Of a stretch of 64,000 nt of DNA, positions 18,298 through 26,123 are shown one piece after another. Each line of letters starts with the position of its first letter. Within the stretch, counting starts at the first letter, position 1. Source of the DNA: [Mycobacterium] stephanolepidis (lineage in GTDB: Bacteria; Actinomycetota; Actinomycetes; Mycobacteriales; Mycobacteriaceae); NCBI RefSeq assembly GCF_002356335.1, contig NZ_AP018165.1:1736001-1800000 (forward strand), in the 5' to 3' direction. The position numbers and the translations under genes are program-made. The notes under the pieces were generated by a model. That model saw nothing but the letters and a program-made list of their open reading frames with translations. It was not told the DNA's origin and made no database searches.

Positions 18298-18307
18298 CGT
18301 CGCCGTC

Positions 18308-18571
18308 ATGGTGGAGTACCTCATCGACAGACGGGGCGGATTCACCGGGCTTCCGGCCAGCGGTACGTGTACTGACCAGAGCTTGGACCCCGAGGCGCGA
18401 CGTGCACTGGATGGACTGTTGGACAGCCCCGGGTCGCTTCCGGGCGACCCGGGTGCCGACCGCTTCACCTACACGGTGACCCGGGTCAGCGGGTCTGATC
18501 GGACCACGCGGGCCATCCCGGAAAGTCTGCTGCCCGACGCCGTTCGGCAGGTCGTCAAAGAGCGAATCTGA
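18308..18571 (+). CDS. Emfourin-like inhibitor of protealysin-type proteases
   Basis: 87 residues, no signal peptide. The pattern MVEYLIDRRGGFTG, then Leu-rich helix, then DRFTYTVTRV and a C-terminal helix LLPDAVRQVVKERI matches the small emfourin family, slow-binding protein inhibitors encoded next to protealysin-like M4 peptidases. It lies between two such peptidase genes here. Expected role: keeping the peptidases inactive in the cytoplasm. Family assignment is from pattern and context, not alignment. Confidence 0.7.
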   Translation: MVEYLIDRRGGFTGLPASGTCTDQSLDPEARRALDGLLDSPGSLPGDPGADRFTYTVTRVSGSDRTTRAIPESLLPDAVRQVVKERI

Positions 18572-18652
18572 CGGACGGCTGACGCGGCGGGACCTGACAG
18601 TTCACCGCTCGCGCCGAGCGGGCATCCGCATTGCCGGGTAGGCTGATTCGCA

Positions 18653-19684
18653 ATGTGCAACCGTTTCATCATCCCCCCGGCCGTACTGACGCGACTGGCT
18701 GAGGATGGTGACATCGCCGAAGACTCACGGGTCGCGCTGCTGGACACCGCGGCATCCGAATTGTCTTGGCGCACCTTGCGTAATGCGCACACGCGAGCCA
18801 CCCGGACGGCAAGCGGCAACACCATCAGCGCCGCCATCACGGCATTGGCCAAGGTCCCCGAAACACCGGTGTTCGATTGCCGGCAGACCACCTCGCTGCC
18901 GGGTGTCGCCGTGGCCGATCCGGCCACATCCAAGGACGCCACCGCCGCGCGGGCGTTCACCGAAACGGCTGACGTCGTGCGGTTCTACCGGGAGTGCTTC
19001 GGGCGCAACTCCGTTGACAACGCCGGCATGACGCTGATCTCGTCCGTCCACTACGGCGTCAAGTACGCCAACGCGTTCTGGAACGGTTCGCAGATGGCCT
19101 ACGGCGACGGTGACGGCCAGCTGTTTCTGGACTTCACCAAGGCCAACGATGTGATCGGTCATGAACTCACACACGGGGTTACACAATTCACCGCGGGTCT
19201 GAACTACGAGAACGAGGCCGGGGCATTGAACGAGAGCGTCTCGGATGTCTTCGGTTCGATGTTCCGGCAGTGGCAAGCAGGTCAGAGCGCGGACAAGGCC
19301 GACTGGCTGATCGGCAAGGACATCCTGGGTCCGCGTGCCCTCGCCAAGGGGTACACCTGCCTGCGGGACCTCGCCGATCCCGCTGCCGAGCACTGCCTCT
19401 CGCCGCAACCGGCCCACTATCGCGACTATGTGCCCGGCAGTGATCCGCATGACGGCAGCGGAATCCCCAACCACGCGTTCTACCTCGCGGCGACCAAACA
19501 CGGCGCCAAATCCTGGGAAGCAGTGGGGACGGTCTGGTACGAGGCGCTGACCAGCCCGAAGGCCCGCAAGAACATGACGTTCAAGGCTTTCGCCAAACTC
19601 ACCCGGCAGATCGCGGCGGGCCGCCCCGGTGCCGACTCACCCGCCAGCGCAGTCGACGCGGCCTGGACCGAGGTCGGGCTCTAG
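18653..19684 (+). CDS. Protealysin-like M4 metallopeptidase, copy 2
   Basis: 343 residues and clearly a paralogue of the copy at 17263. The propeptide start MCNRFIIPPAV keeps the PP motif. Zinc site HELTH followed by GALNESVSD; YVPGSDPHDGSG carries the conserved His. Differences are scattered, so the duplication is not recent. Position after the inhibitor gene suggests one inhibitor serves both. It ends overlapping the 3' end of a convergent small secreted protein gene by 4 bases. Confidence 0.92.
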   Translation: MCNRFIIPPAVLTRLAEDGDIAEDSRVALLDTAASELSWRTLRNAHTRATRTASGNTISAAITALAKVPETPVFDCRQTTSLPGVAVADPATSKDATAARAFTETADVVRFYRECFGRNSVDNAGMTLISSVHYGVKYANAFWNGSQMAYGDGDGQLFLDFTKANDVIGHELTHGVTQFTAGLNYENEAGALNESVSDVFGSMFRQWQAGQSADKADWLIGKDILGPRALAKGYTCLRDLADPAAEHCLSPQPAHYRDYVPGSDPHDGSGIPNHAFYLAATKHGAKSWEAVGTVWYEALTSPKARKNMTFKAFAKLTRQIAAGRPGADSPASAVDAAWTEVGL

Positions 19685-19980
19685 TCGCCCACATCCCAGT
19701 AGTTGGGGCAGGACACGTCGACATACACCGTCGTATTGGCCTTGACCTGCGTGCCCGAGCGGTCGGGGTTGTTGATCCCGTTGACGGTGCAATACACCAG
19801 CGGGGTCAAGGTATTGCCGTTTACCCAGTTGATCTGGACCTCGTACCCCTGACTTTCCAGCGCCGAGATGGTTTCGCTGGCCGAGCCGGACCCGGCCACC
19901 GGCCAGTTGGGGTCCGCGGCCGCCATCGGCGCAAGTGACAGCGCCATCACCGCCGACACCACCACCGCTACGAACCGCAT
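19681..19980 (-). CDS. Small secreted protein, PASTA-like
   Basis: 99 residues from the ATG at 19980, preceded by GGAGGAGG. Signal peptide ends MAAADP. The mature 75-residue domain has a helix followed by strands with two Cys (VYCTVNG, VSCPNYW) and DTISAL/ESQGYEVQINW features that resemble a single PASTA domain or the DUF732-sized secreted proteins of mycobacteria. Probably exported and disulfide-bonded. Function unknown. Confidence 0.65.
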   Translation of the reverse strand: MRFVAVVVSAVMALSLAPMAAADPNWPVAGSGSASETISALESQGYEVQINWVNGNTLTPLVYCTVNGINNPDRSGTQVKANTTVYVDVSCPNYWDVGD

Positions 19981-20055
19981 GACGAACCTCCTCCACCATG
20001 TTAGCTCGCTCGGCTGAGGCAAGATGGGACCTCACATCCCATGAAGGAGAGACCG

Positions 20056-21195
20056 ATGACGTTCTCGTCCGAGCACAACGATTTCCGCAGTACCGTCCGC
20101 CGGTACATCGAAGAGAAGATCAACCCCCACGTCGACGAGTGGGAACGCGAGCAGATGATGCCGCTGCACGACGTGATCGCCGATATGGCCAAACTGGGAC
20201 TGGTCGGCCTCGAGTACGACCTCGAATACGGCGGACAGGGCGCCGATCACCTCTTCACGCTGGTGCTGGCCGAGGAACTGGGCCGGGTGGATCACGGCTC
20301 TTTCCCGATGGCCTTCGGAGTGCACATCGCGATGGCGACGCCCTCACTGCACAAGCACGGCACCGATGAGCTCAAGCGCGAATTCCTGGCTCCGGCGCTG
20401 CAGGGCGAGCAGGTCGCCGCGATCGCGGTGACCGAGCCCGACGCCGGATCCGATGTGGCCGGCATCAAGACCCACGCCCGCCGCGACGGCGACGACTGGG
20501 TGATCAACGGCTCAAAGATGTTCATCACCAACTCCGTTCAGGCCGACTGGCTGTGCGTGCTGGCCCGCACCTCAGATGAGGGCGGATACGCGGGGATGAG
20601 CCAGATCATCGTCCCCACCAAGACGCCCGGATACCAGGTGCGCAAGCTCGACAAACTGGGCATGCACGCCTCCGACACCGGTCTGATCACCTTCGACGAC
20701 GTGCGGGTGCCGGTGTCCAACACCATCGGCGAGATTGGCCGCGGATTCCAGCAGCAGATGTCGCAGTTCGTCATGGAGCGCATGTTCGGGGCCTACGGCA
20801 TACCCGCCAGCGTGAACAGGGCGTTGCAGCGCACCAAGGAATATGCGTTGGCGCGCCACGTGTTTGGCAAGCCACTGACCAAGAATCAGCATCTGGCCTA
20901 CCAGTACGCGGGGCTGGCAGCGCGGGCCGACATGCTGGAGGTCTACAACCGCGACATCGCCGGCCGGTACATGGCGGGGGAGAACGTCACCCGCAAGGTC
21001 ACCATCGCCAAGCTCACCGCCGGACCGTTGGTTCGCGAGGCCGGTGACTGGTGCCTGCAGGTGCACGGCGGCATGGGGTACATGACCGAGACGTGGACAT
21101 CGCGGTTCTTCCGGGATCAGCGTCTGCTCAGCATCGGCGGCGGCGCCGACGAGGTGATGATGCGGGTGCTGTCCCAGATCGACGGATTCTCCTGA
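20056..21195 (+). CDS. Acyl-CoA dehydrogenase (FadE type)
   Basis: 379 residues from the ATG at 20056, which has AAGGAGA immediately upstream; ATG at 20041 lacks a site. Standard ACAD order: helical N-terminal domain, beta domain with AIAVTEPDAGSDVAG (FAD and substrate binding), and helical C-terminal domain with QVHGGMGYM. The C-terminal loop reads IGGGADEVMM, without Glu at the medium-chain catalytic position, so the base would be elsewhere as in isovaleryl or long-chain types. Catalyses alpha-beta oxidation of an acyl-CoA. Stand-alone gene. Confidence 0.9.
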   Translation: MTFSSEHNDFRSTVRRYIEEKINPHVDEWEREQMMPLHDVIADMAKLGLVGLEYDLEYGGQGADHLFTLVLAEELGRVDHGSFPMAFGVHIAMATPSLHKHGTDELKREFLAPALQGEQVAAIAVTEPDAGSDVAGIKTHARRDGDDWVINGSKMFITNSVQADWLCVLARTSDEGGYAGMSQIIVPTKTPGYQVRKLDKLGMHASDTGLITFDDVRVPVSNTIGEIGRGFQQQMSQFVMERMFGAYGIPASVNRALQRTKEYALARHVFGKPLTKNQHLAYQYAGLAARADMLEVYNRDIAGRYMAGENVTRKVTIAKLTAGPLVREAGDWCLQVHGGMGYMTETWTSRFFRDQRLLSIGGGADEVMMRVLSQIDGFS

Positions 21196-21239
21196 GACTG
21201 GGGCTGAACGGGAATCGGGCGGAGAAAGCCCCTCCGATG

Positions 21240-21298
21240 TGCCCACGTCTATGCGACAACCCGGTGTCGCCGCGAAAGTTGTCGCATAGACGCGGGCA
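21240..21298. repeat. Long intergenic palindrome
   Basis: Two 21-base arms (21240-21260 and 21278-21298) pair at 20 of 21 positions with a 17-base loop. There is no T-tract. It lies between the ends of convergent genes (acyl-CoA dehydrogenase and isochorismatase), so it could act as a bidirectional terminator or be a dispersed palindromic element. Confidence 0.65.
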
Positions 21299-21331
21299 CT
21301 AGGGGCATGTCCCGGGAATCTCTGGGTGCCC

Positions 21332-21967
21332 TCAGACCCGTGCTAGCTCCTGTTCCACCGACGCCACGTCGGCGACGTTCACTCCGATGAGTGTCAGATC
21401 GCGCAGCCGCTCCGGCGTGACCTGCGAGGTGGCGTCCTCGACCAGGACCGCGCGGTAATCCCGCTCGGAGGCGTCGAACAGCGTGGCGCGCGGGCAGTTC
21501 GGCAGATTGCAGCCCGCCACCACGACGGTCGAAACACCCCGGTCACGCAGGTGCTGCTCCAGCTCGGTCCGGTAGAAGGCGCTCCAGCGGGGCTTGAACA
21601 CAATGTGCTCCGCGGGGCCGACTTCCTGAAACCCGCCCGCCAACAGCAGCTCTGAGTCCAGCTGAGCGTCGTGTGGCAGCAACTCGGTAGGGATCTGGGA
21701 ACCGTCGGTGCCGGGTGCGGCCACCTCGCGGCCGGCGAGAATGTCTGCGCGACGGGGCAGATCGGTGTCGGTGCCGCCCGGTACATAGAGCCGCACCACG
21801 TGCACGATCTGCCGACCGGCCCTGCGGAAGGCCGCGATCAGCCGACCGAGCGCGGGAATTCGATCAGCGGTACCGGGCACCGCCATGGCGCCGGAGACGA
21901 ACTCCGCCTGCACATCGATGACCACCAAGGCTGAACTGTCCCATTGGGGAGCGACGAAGCTTGTCAC
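21332..21967 (-). CDS. Isochorismatase-family cysteine hydrolase
   Basis: 211 residues of the isochorismatase fold. VVIDVQAEF has the catalytic Asp, HIVFKPRWSAF carries the catalytic Lys, and VAGCNLPNCPRATLFDA has the nucleophilic Cys, so the triad is complete. Such enzymes hydrolyse amides or vinyl ethers (nicotinamidase, N-carbamoyl amidases); the substrate cannot be told. Stand-alone gene convergent with the dehydrogenase. Confidence 0.85.
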   Translation of the reverse strand: MTSFVAPQWDSSALVVIDVQAEFVSGAMAVPGTADRIPALGRLIAAFRRAGRQIVHVVRLYVPGGTDTDLPRRADILAGREVAAPGTDGSQIPTELLPHDAQLDSELLLAGGFQEVGPAEHIVFKPRWSAFYRTELEQHLRDRGVSTVVVAGCNLPNCPRATLFDASERDYRAVLVEDATSQVTPERLRDLTLIGVNVADVASVEQELARV

Positions 21968-21999
21968 TCCCCAACACTAGGTGCCCAACCCGGCAGCGC

Positions 22000-24483
22000 C
22001 TACACCTGAACGGTGACCGGCTGCACACCCCAGATCTGGTCGCAGTACTCGGAGATGGCTCGGTCCGAGGAGAACTTGCCGCCGCGTGCGGTGTTGAGGA
22101 TCGACATCCGCGTCCACGCCGTCACGTCGTGCCAGGCCTCGGAAACCCGCTCCTGGCATCCGATGTACGAGGAGTAGTCGGCCAGCACCAGGAACGGGTC
22201 GTGACCGCGCAGCGAGTCCACGATCGGCGCGAACACCGACGGATCTCCACCCGAGAAATGGCCACTGGCAATCAGATCCAGCACGGCGCGGAGTTCATCG
22301 TTGAGTTCGACGAAGTCCTCCGGCCGGTATCCCTCGTGCACCAGGCGCTGCACCTCGTCCACGGTCAGGCCGAACAGGAAGAAGTTCTCGGCGCCTGCCT
22401 CCTCGCGCATCTCGACGTTGGCGCCATCAAGCGTGCCGATGGTCAGCGCCCCATTGAGCATGAACTTCATGTTCCCGGTGCCCGAGGCTTCCTTGCCCGC
22501 CGTCGAAATCTGCTCCGAGAGATCGGCCGCCGGATAGATCAGGTGCGCGCTCTTGACGTTGAAATTGGGCAGGAACGCCACCTTGAGGTACTGGCTGACG
22601 TGCGGGTCGTTGTTGACGGTCTCGGCCACCGCGTTGATGAGCTTGATGATTCGCTTGGCCATGAAGTACCCCGGTGCGGCCTTGCCGCCGAAGATGAAGG
22701 CGCGCGGCGCGATCCGCAGATCCGGGTTCTGCTTGAGCCGGTGGTACAGCGTCACGATGTGCAGCACGTTGAGGTGCTGACGCTTGTACTCGTGGATTCG
22801 CTTGACCTGGATGTCGAACATCCAGTTGGGATCCAGATCCACCCCGGTGGTCGCCAGCACGTACTCGGCGAGCCGGGCCTTGTTGAGGCGCTTGACCTCT
22901 CGCCATTGCATCCGGAACGACGAGTCCTCGGCGTACGGTTCCAGCTCGCGCAGCCGATCCAGGTCGGAGATCCAGCCCTCGCCGATGGCGTCGTCGAGCA
23001 GCTCCCGCAGGCCCGGATTAGCCAGCGCCAGGAACCGGCGCGGCGTCACCCCGTTGGTCTTATTACTGAACCGCTCCGGCCACAACTCGTAGAAGTCCTT
23101 GAGCACGCTCTCCTTGAGCAGCTCCGAATGCAGCGCGGCCACACCGTTGATGGCGTGGCTGCCGACGGTGGCCAGGTGCGCCATCCGCACACTCTTGCCG
23201 CCCTCCTCGCCGATGAGCGACATGCGCCGCACCCGGGCGTCATCACCGGGGAATCGGGAGCGGACCTCGTCCAGGATCCGGCGGTTGATCTCGTAGATGA
23301 TCTCCAGGTGCCGAGGCAGCGATTCGGCGAACAGTCCCAGCGGCCACGTCTCCAGCGCCTCGGGCAGCAGGGTGTGGTTGGTGTACCCGAAGGCCGCCAC
23401 CGTGATCTCCCAGGCCTCGTCCCAGCCCAGGCCACGCTCGTCGACCAGCAGCCGCATCAACTCGGCAACGCCGATGGACGGGTGAGTGTCGTTGAGCTGT
23501 AGGGCGAATTGCTCGGCGAGCTCGTTGACCGGACGCTCGGCCACATCCTCCAGGATGTGCAGCACGCGCTGCAGCGAGCAGGAGACGAAGAAGTGCTGCT
23601 GCAGCAGCCGCGGCCGCTTACCGGCCTCGGGTTCGTCATTGGGATAGAGCACCTTGGTGACGGTTTCGGAGGACACCTCGTCCTCGACGGCCTTGTAGTA
23701 ATCGCCGGCGTTGAAGGCGTCCAGCTCGAAGGACTGCACGGCCCGGGCACTCCACAGCGTCAGCGTATTGCAGGTGTTCACGCCGTAGCCCTGGATGGGG
23801 GTGTCGTACGGGATGCCCTTGAGGAAGCGCTGCGGGACCCAGCGCGCCCGGAAGTGTCCGTCCTCATCCAGATACTGCTCGGTGTGCCCGCCCCATCCGA
23901 CGATGAAGTTGAGGTCGGGTTTGGCGATTTCCCAAGGGTTTCCGTTGTCGAGCCAGTTGTCGGTCTTCTCGACCTGCCACCCGTCGCGGATCTCCTGATC
24001 GAAGATCCCGTACTCGTACCGGATGCCGTAGCCGATCGCGGGGCGATCCAGGGTGGCCAGTGAGTCCATGTAGCAGGCCGCCAGCCGGCCCAGGCCGCCG
24101 TTGCCCAGACCGGGCTCTTCCTCGCACTCGAGCACCTCGTCGAGGTCCTGGCCCAGGGCCGAGAGGGCATCGCGCGCCTGCTGCTCGATCTGCAGGTTCA
24201 GCAGGTTGTTGCCCAGTTGCGGCCCCATCAGGAACTCCGCCGACAGATACACCGCCACCTTGCGGCTCAGATCCAGGTAGGTCTGCATGCTGGCAATCCA
24301 GCGCTGCTGCATGCGATCTCGGACCGCGAGCGCCAGGGCGCGGTAGTAGTGCGCAGGGGTGAGCACGCTTGCCGGACGTCCGATCGAGTACCGCAGATGA
24401 TCGATGACGGCTCTCTGCAGAGTGTCGGCATTCAGGCCGGTGCGGGAGTGCTCGTCATGGTCAAGCTCGGCGGAGTGCGTCAT
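22000..24483 (-). CDS. glgP: Glycogen phosphorylase
   Basis: 827 residues, normal family length. The PLP-binding region EASGTGNMKFMLNG (Lys at the Schiff-base position) and GGKAAPGY match GT35 phosphorylases; LEPGLGNGG-type sequence EEEPGLGNGGLGRLAACY is at residues about 115-132. Reaction: phosphorolysis of alpha-1,4 glucan to glucose-1-phosphate. No other glycogen genes are adjacent. Strong translation signal is not obvious upstream of the ATG at 24483. Confidence 0.95.
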   Translation of the reverse strand: MTHSAELDHDEHSRTGLNADTLQRAVIDHLRYSIGRPASVLTPAHYYRALALAVRDRMQQRWIASMQTYLDLSRKVAVYLSAEFLMGPQLGNNLLNLQIEQQARDALSALGQDLDEVLECEEEPGLGNGGLGRLAACYMDSLATLDRPAIGYGIRYEYGIFDQEIRDGWQVEKTDNWLDNGNPWEIAKPDLNFIVGWGGHTEQYLDEDGHFRARWVPQRFLKGIPYDTPIQGYGVNTCNTLTLWSARAVQSFELDAFNAGDYYKAVEDEVSSETVTKVLYPNDEPEAGKRPRLLQQHFFVSCSLQRVLHILEDVAERPVNELAEQFALQLNDTHPSIGVAELMRLLVDERGLGWDEAWEITVAAFGYTNHTLLPEALETWPLGLFAESLPRHLEIIYEINRRILDEVRSRFPGDDARVRRMSLIGEEGGKSVRMAHLATVGSHAINGVAALHSELLKESVLKDFYELWPERFSNKTNGVTPRRFLALANPGLRELLDDAIGEGWISDLDRLRELEPYAEDSSFRMQWREVKRLNKARLAEYVLATTGVDLDPNWMFDIQVKRIHEYKRQHLNVLHIVTLYHRLKQNPDLRIAPRAFIFGGKAAPGYFMAKRIIKLINAVAETVNNDPHVSQYLKVAFLPNFNVKSAHLIYPAADLSEQISTAGKEASGTGNMKFMLNGALTIGTLDGANVEMREEAGAENFFLFGLTVDEVQRLVHEGYRPEDFVELNDELRAVLDLIASGHFSGGDPSVFAPIVDSLRGHDPFLVLADYSSYIGCQERVSEAWHDVTAWTRMSILNTARGGKFSSDRAISEYCDQIWGVQPVTVQV

Positions 24484-24540
24484 GTCAACACCGTGCCATC
24501 GAATCGCGCACGGGAAAACCGGAAATAGGCGACCGGCAGG

Positions 24541-25518
24541 TTACTGGGGGGTGACCACCACCCGCACCCCGGACGGCTCCTTTGCCGACCAGACGGTCTC
24601 GATATCGGCCAGCGGCCGGGCCAGCGTCTGTAGCTGCAGGTCACCGCCGTCGACCATGGCGAACAGCTTCGGCAACGCCTCTGCGCGCGCCTGCATCAGA
24701 GCCTCGGGCGGCACGCTGCCGATCCCGACACCGGACAACGTGATGCCGGTGCTGCGCAAGGTCGAAGCGTTCACGCTGATTGTCTCGCCGGTCATCGCGC
24801 CGATCTGCACGAAGCGGGTGGCATGGAAATGTGCCGACGGGTGGCTGGCCGCGAGCGCGTTCAGGGTCTGCTCGGCGGGGGAGCCCCACAGATAGTCCAG
24901 CACCGCATCGAACGGGCGTGCCGCGTGCCGCGCGGTGATGCTCTCGGCGAGGTCATCGCTGCCCAGCGTGACGACATCGTCGGCTCCCACCGTGCGCAAC
25001 CAGTCCAGCCGCTCGGCGTTACGGCCCGCGACCGTCACGTGCCCGGCATCGAACACCGATTTCGCGAGCTGCACCGCCAGTGAGCCGGTGACGCCGGTGG
25101 CTCCGAGCACCAGCACGTGCTGGCCGGGCTGCACGGCGGCGCCATGGGACAGGGCCAACCAGGCCGATATTCCCGGGTTGGGGATCGCGGCGGCCGTCAC
25201 CGAATCGACGTGCTCGGGCACCTCGACGGCACCGGCCGGGTACACGACGGTGCGTTCGGCCATCATCCCGTACGGCGCGAGTGATCCGCTGTACACCCGC
25301 TTGCCGTTGGCCAGCCGGGCGACACCGTCGACTCCGGCGATCGCGGGAAGGCTGATCTCCTTGCTGCTGTAGTGCCTTCCGGAGATGACGGCCCGAGTCA
25401 GGTTGGTCAGGGCCGAGGCCTCCACGGTGGCGATCTCGGTGCCGTCGGTGGGCTGCGGGTCCGGGAAGTCGGTGTAGGCGGGCTGCTGTCCCCATTCATG
25501 CACGACTGCTGCCTTCAT
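24541..25518 (-). CDS. NADPH:quinone reductase-like MDR oxidoreductase
   Basis: 325 residues, zinc-free medium-chain dehydrogenase fold. The cofactor motif VLVLGATGVTGSLAVQLAK (AxGxxG type) sits about residue 140. AGVDGVARL and VVYPAGAVEVP are typical of the quinone oxidoreductase branch. Divergent from a MarR gene with two operator-like palindromes in the 83-base gap, so expression is probably induced by an electrophile or quinone that releases the repressor. Confidence 0.85.
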   Translation of the reverse strand: MKAAVVHEWGQQPAYTDFPDPQPTDGTEIATVEASALTNLTRAVISGRHYSSKEISLPAIAGVDGVARLANGKRVYSGSLAPYGMMAERTVVYPAGAVEVPEHVDSVTAAAIPNPGISAWLALSHGAAVQPGQHVLVLGATGVTGSLAVQLAKSVFDAGHVTVAGRNAERLDWLRTVGADDVVTLGSDDLAESITARHAARPFDAVLDYLWGSPAEQTLNALAASHPSAHFHATRFVQIGAMTGETISVNASTLRSTGITLSGVGIGSVPPEALMQARAEALPKLFAMVDGGDLQLQTLARPLADIETVWSAKEPSGVRVVVTPQ

Positions 25519-25545
25519 GGCGCACTCCTCAAAGTTTCTGTAGAA

Positions 25546-25565
25546 ATGGTTTCCATCGAAACCAT
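25546..25565. promoter_or_regulatory. MarR operator, copy 1
   Basis: A perfect inverted repeat of ATGGTTTC and GAAACCAT with a 4-base centre, located 28 bases upstream of the quinone reductase start and within the divergent promoter region. A second, imperfect copy covers the MarR gene start. Repression of both genes by the adjacent MarR protein is the simplest reading. Confidence 0.6.
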
Positions 25566-25601
25566 ATGAATAATGTACGGCGCGCGCCGCCGGATGGCAA
25601 T

Positions 25602-25619
25602 ATGGTTTCCATGAAAACC
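25602..25619. promoter_or_regulatory. MarR operator, copy 2 (imperfect)
   Basis: ATGGTTTCC followed by ATGAAAACC repeats the half-sites of the operator at 25546 with mismatches. It overlaps the candidate start codons of the MarR gene (25602 and 25611), which would give tight autoregulation. Confidence 0.45.
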
Positions 25620-26123
25620 AAGTCGGCGCTGATCGCCAGCATCAACACGCTGGTGGGTGCGGTGGGGGACAAGTTCGAACCGGACGAGGACTCCGATGCC
25701 GAGCGCGATTTCATGGCGCAGCGGTGCCCGCGCCGGATGGAGCACCTCGTCAGAACGCTGCCGACGTTGTCGCTACATCTGCTGGCGGCGATTGCCGAGG
25801 GGCCGGTGAGTGTGGTGGGTCTGGCGGCGCGCTCGGGCCAGCTCAAGGGCACGGTGTCCAAGCATGTGCAGCGGCTGGTGGACGGGGGCTGGGTCGAGCG
25901 TGTGCCGATTCCCGGTAACCGTAAGGAGATTGAGCTCGTCCTGACCGCCGACGGCGGCATCGTCGTCGACGTGCACAGCACCTTGCATGAGGAGATGGAG
26001 CATGGTGTGCGCGACTTCCTGCAGCGTTACAGCAATGCCGATCTACAGGTTGTCGAGAAGGTGCTGCAGGACCTACTGGCCTCTGGCAGGGACGGTGTGC
26101 GGATCGTGGCGGACGAGGGTTAG
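25602..26123 (+). CDS. MarR-family transcriptional regulator
   Basis: 173 residues from ATG 25602 (GGATGG 5 bases upstream); ATG 25611 is an alternative. The winged-helix core shows LIGLAAR-like VVGLAARSGQLKGTVSKHVQ as recognition helices followed by a wing (RVPIPGNRKEIELVLT). A conserved CPRRMEHLVR segment contains one Cys that could serve as a redox switch. Likely repressor of the divergent quinone reductase through the palindromes in the shared promoter. Its stop overlaps the convergent carotenoid oxygenase gene by 4 bases. Confidence 0.85.
   Translation: MVSMKTKSALIASINTLVGAVGDKFEPDEDSDAERDFMAQRCPRRMEHLVRTLPTLSLHLLAAIAEGPVSVVGLAARSGQLKGTVSKHVQRLVDGGWVERVPIPGNRKEIELVLTADGGIVVDVHSTLHEEMEHGVRDFLQRYSNADLQVVEKVLQDLLASGRDGVRIVADEG

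Noticed and set aside
21961..23502. 513-codon plus-strand open frame across glgP
   Set aside because: Antisense to glycogen phosphorylase and without recognisable domains.
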